Part shown: piece after piece, positions 7,734-15,320 of the stretch
Position numbering within the stretch: the stretch's first letter is position 1
Layout of the letters: every line of letters starts with the position of its first letter
Origin: an archaeon
Lineage (GTDB): Archaea; B1Sed10-29; JAJSAI01
Reading direction: 5' to 3'
DNA length: 57,875 bases
Assembly: GCA_024274695.1 (NCBI GenBank)
Contig: JAJSAI010000014.1
Coordinates: 1-57,875, forward strand
The notes under the pieces: model-generated
Databases searched by the model: none
Told to the model about the DNA's origin: nothing
The model's input: only the letters and a program-made list of their open reading frames with translations
Translations under genes and position numbers: made by a program

Positions 7734-8831
7734 TTAAAAACTTTCTTTTTCGAGCACGCAGAACTCTCTTACCACGACCCTGAGCACTCCAGGCTCTCTT
7801 TCCTCGTCAAGGATTGTGCGTTTCATCCATCTCTTCCTCAGGCCCTTCGGGACGGCCTGCCAGAGGTTCTTGACCCTGAATCCCCTGTGCCTTAACGCCT
7901 GCCTGACGAGCCTTCCTCTCCGGGTCCTTATGGCGGGCAGTACTATCGCTATCGTGCCCTTGTCGTCCATGGCCTTCCACGCCGAGTCCAGGAAAGCAGA
8001 GTATGTCCTGTGAAGGTATTTTTGTATCCCTTCAGCGTCCTGCCTTGTTATGGGCTCTCTTAGGGGAGGCCCTAACTCGGGCTCAGTCGCTATTGACATG
8101 ACTCCTGAAAACTTTTCGTGAACCCTTCTCGCGTTACACTGTTCAACCCGGAAGCTCGCGTTGCTCTTGTACTTTCTTTTAGCCCACTCCAGGTTCGCCC
8201 GCGTTGCCTCAACGGCTTTCCTGTTGCTGTCGCTCGCCATAATGTCCTGGACTCCGTTCACCACTGCTTCCACGGGGATCGTCCCGCTCCCGCAGAAGGG
8301 GTCTAGGACGTTTTCAGTGGCCATGCTCAGGTTCACGAGTATCATTGCCCTGCTGGGGGAGATCGTAAGCCCTAGGCGCACGGGCCTCTTCATGTCCCTC
8401 CTGGCCTGCTCGAAGGGGTTGTTGACCGCAACGGTCCTGCCCAGGTACAGTCTGCCCGTGCCCTGGATGACTGCCTCTTCTTCTATTCTTTTTTTGAGCA
8501 GGTCTGCTGGAGAATACGCGCCTCCCTTCGGGGCCTGCCACTTTTTCTTGAACTCTGCGAGGAAGGTGTTGTCAGCGTGAAGGCTTCCTGGAACTCCCCT
8601 GCCGGGAATGCGGCCGAGTTGCCTGGGGCTTATGACCTCTTCTATCTCGCATACTTTTACCGTGCCCCCAAGCTCGTCAATGCGGTCTCCTATGCTTGTT
8701 TCTGACTCCACTATTAGTGCGTACTCTGAGACGTCCCTGACCCTGAAGTCTATTCCTCTTTTGTCCAGCCAGGACAGTGCTTCTGCTATGCTCAGGCCAG
8801 GGTTTTTCCCGGTAACCAGCGCCTGGATCAT
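7734..8831 (-). CDS. tRNA (guanine-N2) methyltransferase, Trm-G10/Trm11-like
   Basis: The 365-residue protein has an N-terminal THUMP-type RNA-binding region and a Rossmann methyltransferase domain. The SAM-binding motif is DPFCGSGTIPVEA near residue 175 and the acidic loop is ASDSNRKAVEA. The family's usual catalytic D-P-P-Y is replaced by TEPELGPPL near residue 249, as in a divergent branch of UPF0020 methylases. By family it would make N2-methylguanosine in tRNA, but the altered motif leaves the target open. The ATG at 8831 is preferred over an upstream TTG; a TATA-like box lies about 29 nt upstream. Confidence 0.75.
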   Translation of the reverse strand: MIQALVTGKNPGLSIAEALSWLDKRGIDFRVRDVSEYALIVESETSIGDRIDELGGTVKVCEIEEVISPRQLGRIPGRGVPGSLHADNTFLAEFKKKWQAPKGGAYSPADLLKKRIEEEAVIQGTGRLYLGRTVAVNNPFEQARRDMKRPVRLGLTISPSRAMILVNLSMATENVLDPFCGSGTIPVEAVVNGVQDIMASDSNRKAVEATRANLEWAKRKYKSNASFRVEQCNARRVHEKFSGVMSIATEPELGPPLREPITRQDAEGIQKYLHRTYSAFLDSAWKAMDDKGTIAIVLPAIRTRRGRLVRQALRHRGFRVKNLWQAVPKGLRKRWMKRTILDEEREPGVLRVVVREFCVLEKESF

Positions 8832-8853
8832 CAAACTAGTACAACGCTGGAAA

Positions 8854-8865
8854 GGTTTTTAAAAC
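8854..8865. promoter_or_regulatory. Shared TATA-like element between divergent genes
   Basis: ggtttttaaaac lies about 29 nt before the Trm-G10-like ATG on the minus strand and about 50 nt before the small gene at 8910 on the plus strand. The latter has a ggaggt ribosome-binding site at 8897-8902. Spacing suggests use in both directions. Confidence 0.5.
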
Positions 8866-8909
8866 AGGGCTTCGGACAAAACAAGAGAACTTTTTGGGAG
8901 GTTTGAACG

Positions 8910-9125
8910 ATGCCTGAATACAAGGTGATTAGTGTTGAAGAGTACAAGTATGGGAACAACAAGTTTGTTGAGGTCAGCAGGAAGACTGTTGACGATCAGG
9001 AGTTCATATTCATCAGCAGGGGCTTCTACAATCCTGCTGGAGAGAAGAGGTACAAGGGTGGAATGGGCTTTCCTGACGACCCTGGCCTGAAAGAGTTTCT
9101 CTCAGAGAAGATAAAAACCATTTGA
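8910..9125 (+). CDS. Small conserved-looking protein, unknown function
   Basis: The 71-residue protein has alternating strand-like segments (NNKFVEVSRKTVDDQEFIFI), a glycine/aromatic loop (RGFYNPAGEKRYKGG) and a C-terminal helix (LKEFLSEKIKTI). Strands followed by a helix faintly recall PC4-like small nucleic-acid-binding proteins, but no firm motif is present. A good ggaggt site 8 nt before the ATG and a promoter-like box indicate a real gene. Confidence 0.7.
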   Translation: MPEYKVISVEEYKYGNNKFVEVSRKTVDDQEFIFISRGFYNPAGEKRYKGGMGFPDDPGLKEFLSEKIKTI

Positions 9126-9133
9126 GCAGGTTC

Positions 9134-9910
9134 TCACAGCTCGTAGCTGTCGAGGATCCTTTCCTCTTTTTCTCCTTTTATGACAACCTTGACTTGCACG
9201 TGGTCCCTGATGCCCGAGGCTATTACTCTTGGTTTGAGGAGGTTGTCTATCTGGAATATTCCCGCTGAGTTGTTAAGCACGACCGTGATCTTCACAGGCT
9301 TTTTCCTTCCTTTTTCTATTCTTACCTCGTCAACGGCCATCGCGGACACGGAGTGTATGTCCTTCTTTCCCTTTTCAAAGGGTATTCTCGCCCTGCCTTT
9401 TTCCATGTCCAGAGCGTCTGCTATCAGGAACACCCCTGCCTCCAGGGTGAAGGGAGACGGGTTACTATCATGGAACGTGATCGCGTGCAGGACTTCAGAC
9501 TTTATTATTGTCTTTTCCTTTTCATCGTACTCTCCCGTAAGAAGCCTGTCCAGGATCGGAAGAGCGAGAAAAGCTCCGATAAGGTCATGGTCCCTCCTGT
9601 GGACTGCCATTCCTATATCGTGTAGCACGCAGGCGAGGAACAGGACAACTTCAGCGTCATCTCCTGACATCCCATGGTCCTTGACCATGCCTGGAACAAG
9701 CCCGTGACCCATCAGGATCCTAAACATTTTCAGGCCTATGTTCGCTACTATCTTCACGTGCACCGGGCCGTGGTCGTTGTAGCCCATCCTGTCTATGGAC
9801 ATCACGTTGGAGGCGTTGAGCAAGGCCAGAAGCTCTTGGTCCCTGTTCACTCTGTCAACGATCCTGGCGAGCTTGTCATTGCCTTCCACGGGAACGGTTA
9901 TCCTGGTCAT
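9134..9910 (-). CDS. HD-domain phosphohydrolase-like protein
   Basis: This 258-residue protein has HD-superfamily metal ligands: H in DHGPVHVKIV (about 50), the HD pair in CVLHDIGM, then HRRDHD and ITFHD. Such proteins hydrolyse nucleotides or other phosphoesters; the substrate cannot be read from the sequence. The C-terminal third is beta-rich and may be regulatory. The ATG at 9910 overlaps the Nth stop as ATGA, so it is preferred over an in-frame start 36 nt upstream and suggests translational coupling to the repair gene. Confidence 0.85.
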   Translation of the reverse strand: MTRITVPVEGNDKLARIVDRVNRDQELLALLNASNVMSIDRMGYNDHGPVHVKIVANIGLKMFRILMGHGLVPGMVKDHGMSGDDAEVVLFLACVLHDIGMAVHRRDHDLIGAFLALPILDRLLTGEYDEKEKTIIKSEVLHAITFHDSNPSPFTLEAGVFLIADALDMEKGRARIPFEKGKKDIHSVSAMAVDEVRIEKGRKKPVKITVVLNNSAGIFQIDNLLKPRVIASGIRDHVQVKVVIKGEKEERILDSYEL

Positions 9911-10566
9911 GTTTTCCACTCTCCTCTCTTGTTGTAGTAGTCGCACACCCTTTTAAGCCTGCACTTTTGGCACAGGGGTCTGTTCGTCCTGCAGACCTCT
10001 TTCCCGAAGAGCACGAGCCCCACGTTGACTATCCACCTGTCCTCTTCAGGGGTCAGGGACTCAAGAATCCGGCGCGTTTCCTCGTACCCTGCTTTCCTGG
10101 GGACGAGCCCAAACCGTTTTGACACCACGCTCACGTGAACGTCCACGGGAATGAACGGCCTGCCGAAACCGTAGCACAGCACCACGTCAGCTGTTTTCGG
10201 CCCGACTCCCGGGAGGGTCATTAGGGCGTTCCGGTCTTCTGGAACACGGCCGCGGTGTTTTTCCACAATCTCCCTTGCAAGGGAGACTATCTTCCTTGCC
10301 TTCTGCTTGTAGAACCCGACAGGGTATATCAGTTTCTGAACTTTCTCAGGGTCTGCCTTCGCCAGTTTTTGGGGCGTGGGATACTCTGAGAACAGTCTCC
10401 TGCTCGCTTCCTCAGTGACTTCGTCTTTGGTCCGCTGGGAGAGCACGCATGAAACGAGCGTCTGAAACCTTGTCCTGTGATTGCTCATGTAGTGTTCTCT
10501 TGCTTTTGTAGCGTACTCTTCCTTCAGGAATTTTAGGAGCGCGCGCATTTTCTCCTCGGGACCCAT
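9907..10566 (-). CDS. nth: Endonuclease III (DNA glycosylase/AP lyase)
   Basis: The 219-residue base-excision-repair enzyme removes oxidised pyrimidines and cuts the abasic site. It has the helix-hairpin-helix LPGVGPKTADVVL near residue 120 with the catalytic lysine, the catalytic aspartate in PVDVHV about 20 residues later, and the C-terminal [4Fe-4S] pattern C-x6-C-x2-C-x5-C (CRTNRPLCQKCRLKRVC). Length is standard. The ATG at 10566 has a TATA-like box about 28 nt upstream. The HD-domain gene follows with a 4-nt overlap. Confidence 0.95.
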   Translation of the reverse strand: MGPEEKMRALLKFLKEEYATKAREHYMSNHRTRFQTLVSCVLSQRTKDEVTEEASRRLFSEYPTPQKLAKADPEKVQKLIYPVGFYKQKARKIVSLAREIVEKHRGRVPEDRNALMTLPGVGPKTADVVLCYGFGRPFIPVDVHVSVVSKRFGLVPRKAGYEETRRILESLTPEEDRWIVNVGLVLFGKEVCRTNRPLCQKCRLKRVCDYYNKRGEWKT

Positions 10567-10600
10567 CAATTTTTATTCTCTCCTGGACTATAAAAACTGG

Positions 10601-11110
10601 ATGAGTGGTGGGGCAAGGCGCAAGCTGAGAGTGGCAAGATGGGAGAAAGAGTACAAGATCCCATGGTACAAGAAATGGTACTATAACTGGTTAGTGAAGC
10701 GTGCTACTTCTGAGGAGACGGGGCGGAAACTAGCGGAAACGATGATAAAACGGCATTCTAGGGCAAAACAAAAGCAGGCCAAGGCGCTGGCCTCCGGGAG
10801 TAAGGAGACTGCTAGGAGGTACGGGCGTAAGGCCATGGAAGTGGACAAGGAAGCAGAGTACGTCAAGAGACAGCTCAAGGAAGAGGCTGAGTCTATAAGG
10901 GGGCGGTTTTTGGCTGATGTGCTTGACCTTGCAGTCAGGCTTAATGACAAGGAGGCTGACAGACTGGCTTCAGAACTTGTGAAGGTTATCCAGGATGAGG
11001 AAGCTGGGAGAATTCCAGCGGAAGAGGCTGACAGGAGGATAGCAGAGCTTTCGGAGAAACTGGTTGAGAGAGCCTCTGTTGTCTACGCTAAGAAGAAAGG
11101 GAGGTCATGA
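10601..11110 (+). CDS. Basic helical protein, unknown function
   Basis: The 169 residues are mostly helical and charged. There is a basic aromatic N-terminus (WEKEYKIPWYKKWYYNWL), a lysine/arginine-rich middle (about 45-85) and a negative C-terminal half. It looks soluble and possibly nucleic-acid-binding; no family is recognised. The start is uncertain: the ATG has no ribosome-binding site, and an in-frame GTG 30 nt downstream is an alternative. The 3' end overlaps the convergent HhH gene by 23 nt. Confidence 0.6.
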   Translation: MSGGARRKLRVARWEKEYKIPWYKKWYYNWLVKRATSEETGRKLAETMIKRHSRAKQKQAKALASGSKETARRYGRKAMEVDKEAEYVKRQLKEEAESIRGRFLADVLDLAVRLNDKEADRLASELVKVIQDEEAGRIPAEEADRRIAELSEKLVERASVVYAKKKGRS

Positions 11111-11684
11111 ACCCTTTCCCGTGTTCTCCGCTTTCTTTTATCCACGCGAGCCAGCACAGGAACACCGGATCTTTCCCTTCTGTCTTCCGAATGAGCTCGA
11201 GATCGTTCTCCGCCCGCATCCCGTACTCTTTCTCCAGGAATCGTTTCACGATCTTGTCCGGCATTAGAGTGTTGACTCCTCCCATCATCCGAAGGTACTG
11301 CCACGTGTTCAGCCCAACTCCCTTCACCCTGCCGATAGGGTCTTCCTTCCATTCTTCCAGCCTCGCGCTCTTCGCCCAGTTCCTGATCCTCTCCCTGTCC
11401 GTTTCCCCGTACCCGAGCAGGATCCGGCTCACGCTCTTGGCAACGTGCCAGCTCCTTTTGTTCTTCCACACGCTGTACAATGGCCTCGCGCGCGAGAGCT
11501 CTTCCAAGTCAAGCTCCGGTTTTCTTTCAGCGATTTTTCTCACCGCTGGCACCACTGTCCCGAAGTAGCTGAGGCCCACGCTGGTGAACGCGGCGTCCAA
11601 GACCATCAGCGCCACGCTCCCGCCCCACCGCCTTGTTTCAAGGCACTCGCGAGCCAGCGCGCGAGCCTCTTGCTCAGGAATCAT
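11088..11684 (-). CDS. Helix-hairpin-helix protein, DNA-glycosylase-like layout
   Basis: The 198-residue protein is helical with one clear helix-hairpin-helix (IGRVKGVGLNTWQYLRMMGG) followed by DKIVKRFL, the order seen around the active site of HhH glycosylases. The usual catalytic lysine and aspartate pair and Fe-S cysteines are not evident, so enzymatic activity is doubtful. The ATG at 11684 lies inside the 3' end of the hydrolase gene; an in-frame GTG at 11696 is possible. Non-sequence-specific DNA binding is the safest inference. Confidence 0.6.
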   Translation of the reverse strand: MIPEQEARALARECLETRRWGGSVALMVLDAAFTSVGLSYFGTVVPAVRKIAERKPELDLEELSRARPLYSVWKNKRSWHVAKSVSRILLGYGETDRERIRNWAKSARLEEWKEDPIGRVKGVGLNTWQYLRMMGGVNTLMPDKIVKRFLEKEYGMRAENDLELIRKTEGKDPVFLCWLAWIKESGEHGKGFMTSLSS

Positions 11685-12408
11685 GGTCCTTTCCACCCTC
11701 CTGGGAGAAGAACTTGATTGTCTCCCTTACTACCCAGCGAGCAGTTCTGTCCTCTAAGTCGTGCCCTCCAGAAGTTATTTTCAGGAAGGCATTATTTCCT
11801 TTTGTCATTTTCTTGGCGTTTTCGATCGTGTTCCATTCATCATCTTTGGCTTGGAACAATACCCATGGAATGCTAACCTTCCGAGCCAGTTCGATCAAGT
11901 CATAGGACTTCCAGTCACGCCACAATTGAGGAGTGTATTCCCCGTATGATCGCTTGTAAGTTCTGCCCTCTTTCACCGCACGGTAAAATTTTCCTCCGAA
12001 TCCTTTTTCTGGAAGGATGGCTGGGTTGACGCATGCCATCCTCTTTATTTTCGAGCCCTCTGCTGCTGCAACTATCGCTGCGCACGCTCCAAAGCTTTTC
12101 GCGAACAAGAAGGACTCTCCAAATTCTTTTAAGAGGATTCTGAGGTCTTCCACTCTCGTGCTCAGGTTAGACTCTTCAAACGGTAAGTCTGAAGGCCTGT
12201 TTCCCCTGAACCAGAATCTGACAGTCCTGTATCCCGCGGCCTGTAACGCGTCATCAGCGTGCTCAAACAGGAACAAGTCAGCACCACCTCCTGGGAAACC
12301 ATTGATCCCATAACACATTATGACCGTTTTCCGATTCCAGTATTTTGGCGTGCTGACTACTCCAACGAGCTTGTCCCCCTTGACGTTGAGCTTGAAGACC
12401 TTCCTCAT
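11674..12408 (-). CDS. Alpha/beta hydrolase
   Basis: The 244-residue soluble hydrolase has the nucleophile serine in FAKSFGACAA (about 100), an acid in FQAKDDEWN and the histidine in TSGGHDLED, in the correct order for a catalytic triad. The oxyanion-side motif MCYGINGFPGGG lies near the N-terminus. Esterase, peptidase or thioesterase activity cannot be told apart. Its ATG overlaps the HAD stop as ATGA, so the two are translationally coupled. Confidence 0.8.
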   Translation of the reverse strand: MRKVFKLNVKGDKLVGVVSTPKYWNRKTVIMCYGINGFPGGGADLFLFEHADDALQAAGYRTVRFWFRGNRPSDLPFEESNLSTRVEDLRILLKEFGESFLFAKSFGACAAIVAAAEGSKIKRMACVNPAILPEKGFGGKFYRAVKEGRTYKRSYGEYTPQLWRDWKSYDLIELARKVSIPWVLFQAKDDEWNTIENAKKMTKGNNAFLKITSGGHDLEDRTARWVVRETIKFFSQEGGKDHDS

Positions 12409-13022
12409 AATTTCACCCTCTGGACACCTATTAGTCCTACAATTTCCCGAATCTTCGTTATTCTCGGTCTGAACTCAGGATGCTCGTTTTCAGGGTCGAA
12501 CAGGACCCCTGTCATGCCAAGCTCCTGCGTTGGGATCACATCTAAATGAAGTTTGTCTCCCACCATTACTGTTTCTTCTGGACTAACGCAAAGTGCTTGC
12601 GGGCAGTGCAAGAGCGCCCTCGGGTCCGGCTTGAGCACTCCCCGCTCGTAGCTCAGGAACACGCAGTCAAACCGTTTCCTCAGCCCCCACCTTCTGTCAA
12701 GCGCTTGAAAAGCGGTCTGGAAGGTGTTCGAGCACAACCCGAGTTTTATCCCCTTTTCCCGGAGGAGTTCAAGCGTCTCAAGCGCTCCTGGCACTGGTTT
12801 CGCGGTTCCAGCGGCTTGTTCTATTTCCTCGGCAAGTTCTTTGGGATCAGTTTCTATCCCGAATTTTTTTGCCAGCCGTTCTGCCGTTTGCTGGCTGGTC
12901 AGCGGTTCTTTCATTATCAAGTTCCCTATCTTTCCTTTGATTCCGTACTTGTCCCTCAGGGCCTTCCACCCGTCGTGCCAGAACAGAGTTCCCCACAAGT
13001 CGAACACAGCGAGCCTTATCAT
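12405..13022 (-). CDS. HAD-superfamily hydrolase (phosphatase-like)
   Basis: The 205 residues show the HAD motifs in order: motif I FDLWGTLF with the nucleophile Asp, motif II LCSNTF, a lysine in GVLKPDPRA, and motif III VMVGDKLHLDV. The second acid of the usual DxD is replaced by Trp (DLW), a known variation that may change chemistry or specificity. The ATG at 13022 is chosen because a longer reading frame would run through the tRNA-Arg gene. The alpha/beta hydrolase follows with a 4-nt overlap. Confidence 0.85.
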   Translation of the reverse strand: MIRLAVFDLWGTLFWHDGWKALRDKYGIKGKIGNLIMKEPLTSQQTAERLAKKFGIETDPKELAEEIEQAAGTAKPVPGALETLELLREKGIKLGLCSNTFQTAFQALDRRWGLRKRFDCVFLSYERGVLKPDPRALLHCPQALCVSPEETVMVGDKLHLDVIPTQELGMTGVLFDPENEHPEFRPRITKIREIVGLIGVQRVKL

Positions 13023-13044
13023 TATTCTGCCCCCGGAACGTTCT

Positions 13045-13229
13045 TGGCGGGCCCGAGGGGATTCGAACCCCTGACCACCAGGTCTCTCCACAGCCCCTTG
13101 TCTGGGATGTGTAAAAGGGAAGACGCCTTGTTTTGTTTTTGGATGTTAAGGGAAAGGGGTAATAGGGGAAAACCGTAGGTTGTCCCCATTCCGAAGCCTG
13201 GCGCTCTATCCAAGCTGAGCTACGGGCCC
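13045..13229 (-). tRNA. tRNA-Arg (TCG), with intron
   Basis: The acceptor GGGCCCG pairs with CGGGCCC, the anticodon stem CCAGG pairs with CCTGG, and the loop is CT-TCG-G then intron then A. The T arm is AGGGGTTCGAATCCCCT, the discriminator is G and CCA is encoded. Removing 13084-13190 gives a normal 75-nt body plus CCA with anticodon TCG. It lies between the HAD gene and a membrane-protein gene, on their strand. Confidence 0.93.
13084..13190 (-). other. 107-nt tRNA intron with bulge-helix-bulge splice site
   Basis: The intron sits at the canonical position after tRNA base 37. Anticodon-loop CTTC pairs with intron GGAG to make a 4-bp central helix, flanked by three-base bulges GGA (cut GG|A) and AGA (cut AG|A). 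The exon helix is CCAGG/CCTGG and an intron helix can form from ATGG and CTGT. This is the structure cut by archaeal tRNA-splicing endonuclease. No protein of meaningful size is encoded in it. Confidence 0.85.
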
Positions 13230-13241
13230 ATTTTCAGTTAT

Positions 13242-14423
13242 TCATTTTCCCAGTTTTAGTCTCTTGTGTTCTGCGGCTGGTTTTTCCTTGTACGCTCTTC
13301 CTTTTTGCAGCACCTCTTGTGCTTCTTCCTCTATTTTAGCTTTTTCCTCAACCGTTTTTTTCTCCCGTTCTTCTGGTGTCAGTTCTTTTGGCATTTTTGC
13401 CTTGTACTCTGGTTTTTCTTTCTTCCCTCCTGGGAGTATTTTGGAGAATATCCAGTAGAAGGGTGTTATGATCGCCCCGTATATTGTGACTGCGGTGAAC
13501 GCTAGTATCCCGTACAGGAAGGGCAGGAACTTGAGCAGGCTCTTGAAGAACGGTGTGTTGTACACTATCTTGTCGAACACTTCACCTATTTTTCCTGTGC
13601 TTTCGTTCAGGCGGGATACTATCGCCTGGTACGTTTTGTCCACCATCTGGTCTATCCTCTGGGGGTCCGATTGGGCCTGGTACTGCTCGTCTATTATTCT
13701 TTGTATGTTCTCCCATGCTGTGTTGGTAGCGTTGTCCACGAGTTCTGTTCTTTGGGCTTCAGTCATCATGTTCCACAGGCTACCGTAGGTGTCCTGGTAC
13801 TCTTTCTCTATCTTGGCCCTCAGGTCTTCCTTGCTTGTTATACCCTGGACGGACAGCACCATGCTCTGTATGTCTTCTCTGCTCAGCTTCTGCTCTTCTA
13901 TCATGCTCCTAACATCATCCTTGCTCAGGAAACTGGTGACGTTCTGGGCGAACCCTTGAGCGAAGGACTTCATTTCCTGCTTGAACTCTTCCTCGTAGGC
14001 TGGCTGGTCAGCGGAGACTATTGTCACGCCCGCGATGAACAGCCCTATCGCGAGGGAGTAAACGAGAGCTTTCGTTCCCGGCCTGAACTTGGTTAGCACG
14101 AGGCCGAGGAGCAGGAATCCTCCTAGGAACAGTGCTTCTGTTTTGTCTGGGATTATGATGAGGGAGTACACGAAAAGCACTATTCCTGGAATGCTCACGT
14201 ATAAGAGACTTTTTTCTTCTGACTTCTTTATGCTGGCAAGAGCAAGCCCTGCTGCGGCCGCAGAGGACACCAGGAGTATAATATTCTGGGGGTTGAGGAG
14301 TCCTTTGACCGTACTCGCTTCCATCATGCTCTTTATTGAGAACCCTGTCATGCTGTAGCACGTGAGGGAGACTATTCCTCCCACGAGAATAATCACGGCC
14401 ATTGTCTCTTTGGTTATCTTCAT
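13242..14423 (-). CDS. Polytopic membrane protein with large middle domain, unknown
   Basis: The 393-residue protein has about five membrane helices in the first 150 residues, a hydrophilic helical domain (about 150-300) with many Gln and Asn-X-Ser/Thr sites, one or two more helices (about 305-340) and a lysine/glutamate-rich tail (PEEREKKTVEEKAKIEEEA). No family is recognised. The soluble domain may lie outside and the charged tail inside; this is topology inference. The methionine aminopeptidase stop is 6 nt upstream, so it may be read from the same mRNA. Confidence 0.7.
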   Translation of the reverse strand: MKITKETMAVIILVGGIVSLTCYSMTGFSIKSMMEASTVKGLLNPQNIILLVSSAAAAGLALASIKKSEEKSLLYVSIPGIVLFVYSLIIIPDKTEALFLGGFLLLGLVLTKFRPGTKALVYSLAIGLFIAGVTIVSADQPAYEEEFKQEMKSFAQGFAQNVTSFLSKDDVRSMIEEQKLSREDIQSMVLSVQGITSKEDLRAKIEKEYQDTYGSLWNMMTEAQRTELVDNATNTAWENIQRIIDEQYQAQSDPQRIDQMVDKTYQAIVSRLNESTGKIGEVFDKIVYNTPFFKSLLKFLPFLYGILAFTAVTIYGAIITPFYWIFSKILPGGKKEKPEYKAKMPKELTPEEREKKTVEEKAKIEEEAQEVLQKGRAYKEKPAAEHKRLKLGK

Positions 14424-14429
14424 TCCAGG

Positions 14430-15320
14430 TCACCTTGTTATGACCTTACAAGAGTCTTTTTCTATTATAATAGTATGCTCTGCCTGCGAGACGAGCGATC
14501 CTCTCACGTCGTGGAGTACTGGGTATGGTCTGAGCGCGCCTGTTTCCACAAGCTCTTTTAAGCCTATTCTTATCTGAAATCCTGTCATGCCCTTCCCGTA
14601 AAGCCATCTCTCGGCGAAGGGAAGTGTTTTGTACTCTTTTGCCACTGTTTCCATTATCCTTCTAGCGTGCCTTCCTCTCACTGGGACGACCGCCTGGAGC
14701 ATGAACACTTCTGTTACCGCACCTTCTTTCACGATTCCCTCTCCTGTGCTCGCGAAGGGTTCTATTGCCACGGCCATTCCCTCTTCCAGTTTTCGGTTGT
14801 CGTTGGTTTTCACGTTCGGGATTGACAGCCCCGCGTGTAGCACGTATCTCCCGAGAAGGTGTCCTGTCAGGTTGGAGACGGGCTTGAACCCCTTTTCGGT
14901 TATTGTTTTTCCTATAATCTCTCCCAGTTCTCCTACGCTCACTCCTGCTTTCGCCGCGGCTATCGCGTTCTCTAGGGCTAGTCTGCTGGCTTCCACCAGC
15001 CCTTGGTTTTCTTGGGAGAGGTCTACCGTGATCGCGGTGTCCGCGATGTACCCGTCAACATGCACCCCCACATCAACTTTTACAACGTCCTTTTCTCCTA
15101 TCACGAGGTCATCATCATGAGAGGGGGTGTAGTGCGCGGCGTTCTCGTTGACCGAGATGTTCACAGGAAAGGCTATTCCTGCTCCCGAGTCTGTGATCAT
15201 CTTTTCCAGTTCTTCTGCTATCTCGAGCGCTTTTTTTCCTGGCCTGACCAGTTGCCTGCCCTTCTCTCTCACTCTTGCGGCGATCTTGCCCGCCTGCAGG
15301 TACTTTTCTATTTCATCCAT
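14430..15320 (-). CDS. map: Methionine aminopeptidase, type II
   Basis: This 296-residue enzyme removes the N-terminal methionine from new proteins. Metal ligands are visible: two Asp in KVDVGVHVDGYIADTAITVD, His in GRYVLHAG, Glu in VAIEPFAS and the final Glu in AEHTIIIEK. The inserted segment typical of archaeal type II enzymes is present. The start at 15320 overlaps the PolB stop by 13 nt. A longer in-frame start would add 50 residues inside the polymerase gene and does not resemble the family. Confidence 0.95.
   Translation of the reverse strand: MDEIEKYLQAGKIAARVREKGRQLVRPGKKALEIAEELEKMITDSGAGIAFPVNISVNENAAHYTPSHDDDLVIGEKDVVKVDVGVHVDGYIADTAITVDLSQENQGLVEASRLALENAIAAAKAGVSVGELGEIIGKTITEKGFKPVSNLTGHLLGRYVLHAGLSIPNVKTNDNRKLEEGMAVAIEPFASTGEGIVKEGAVTEVFMLQAVVPVRGRHARRIMETVAKEYKTLPFAERWLYGKGMTGFQIRIGLKELVETGALRPYPVLHDVRGSLVSQAEHTIIIEKDSCKVITR

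Noticed and set aside
13023-13091. N-terminal extension of the HAD hydrolase
   Set aside because: The extra 23 codons run through the 3' part of the tRNA-Arg gene; the HAD motif begins directly after the ATG at 13022.
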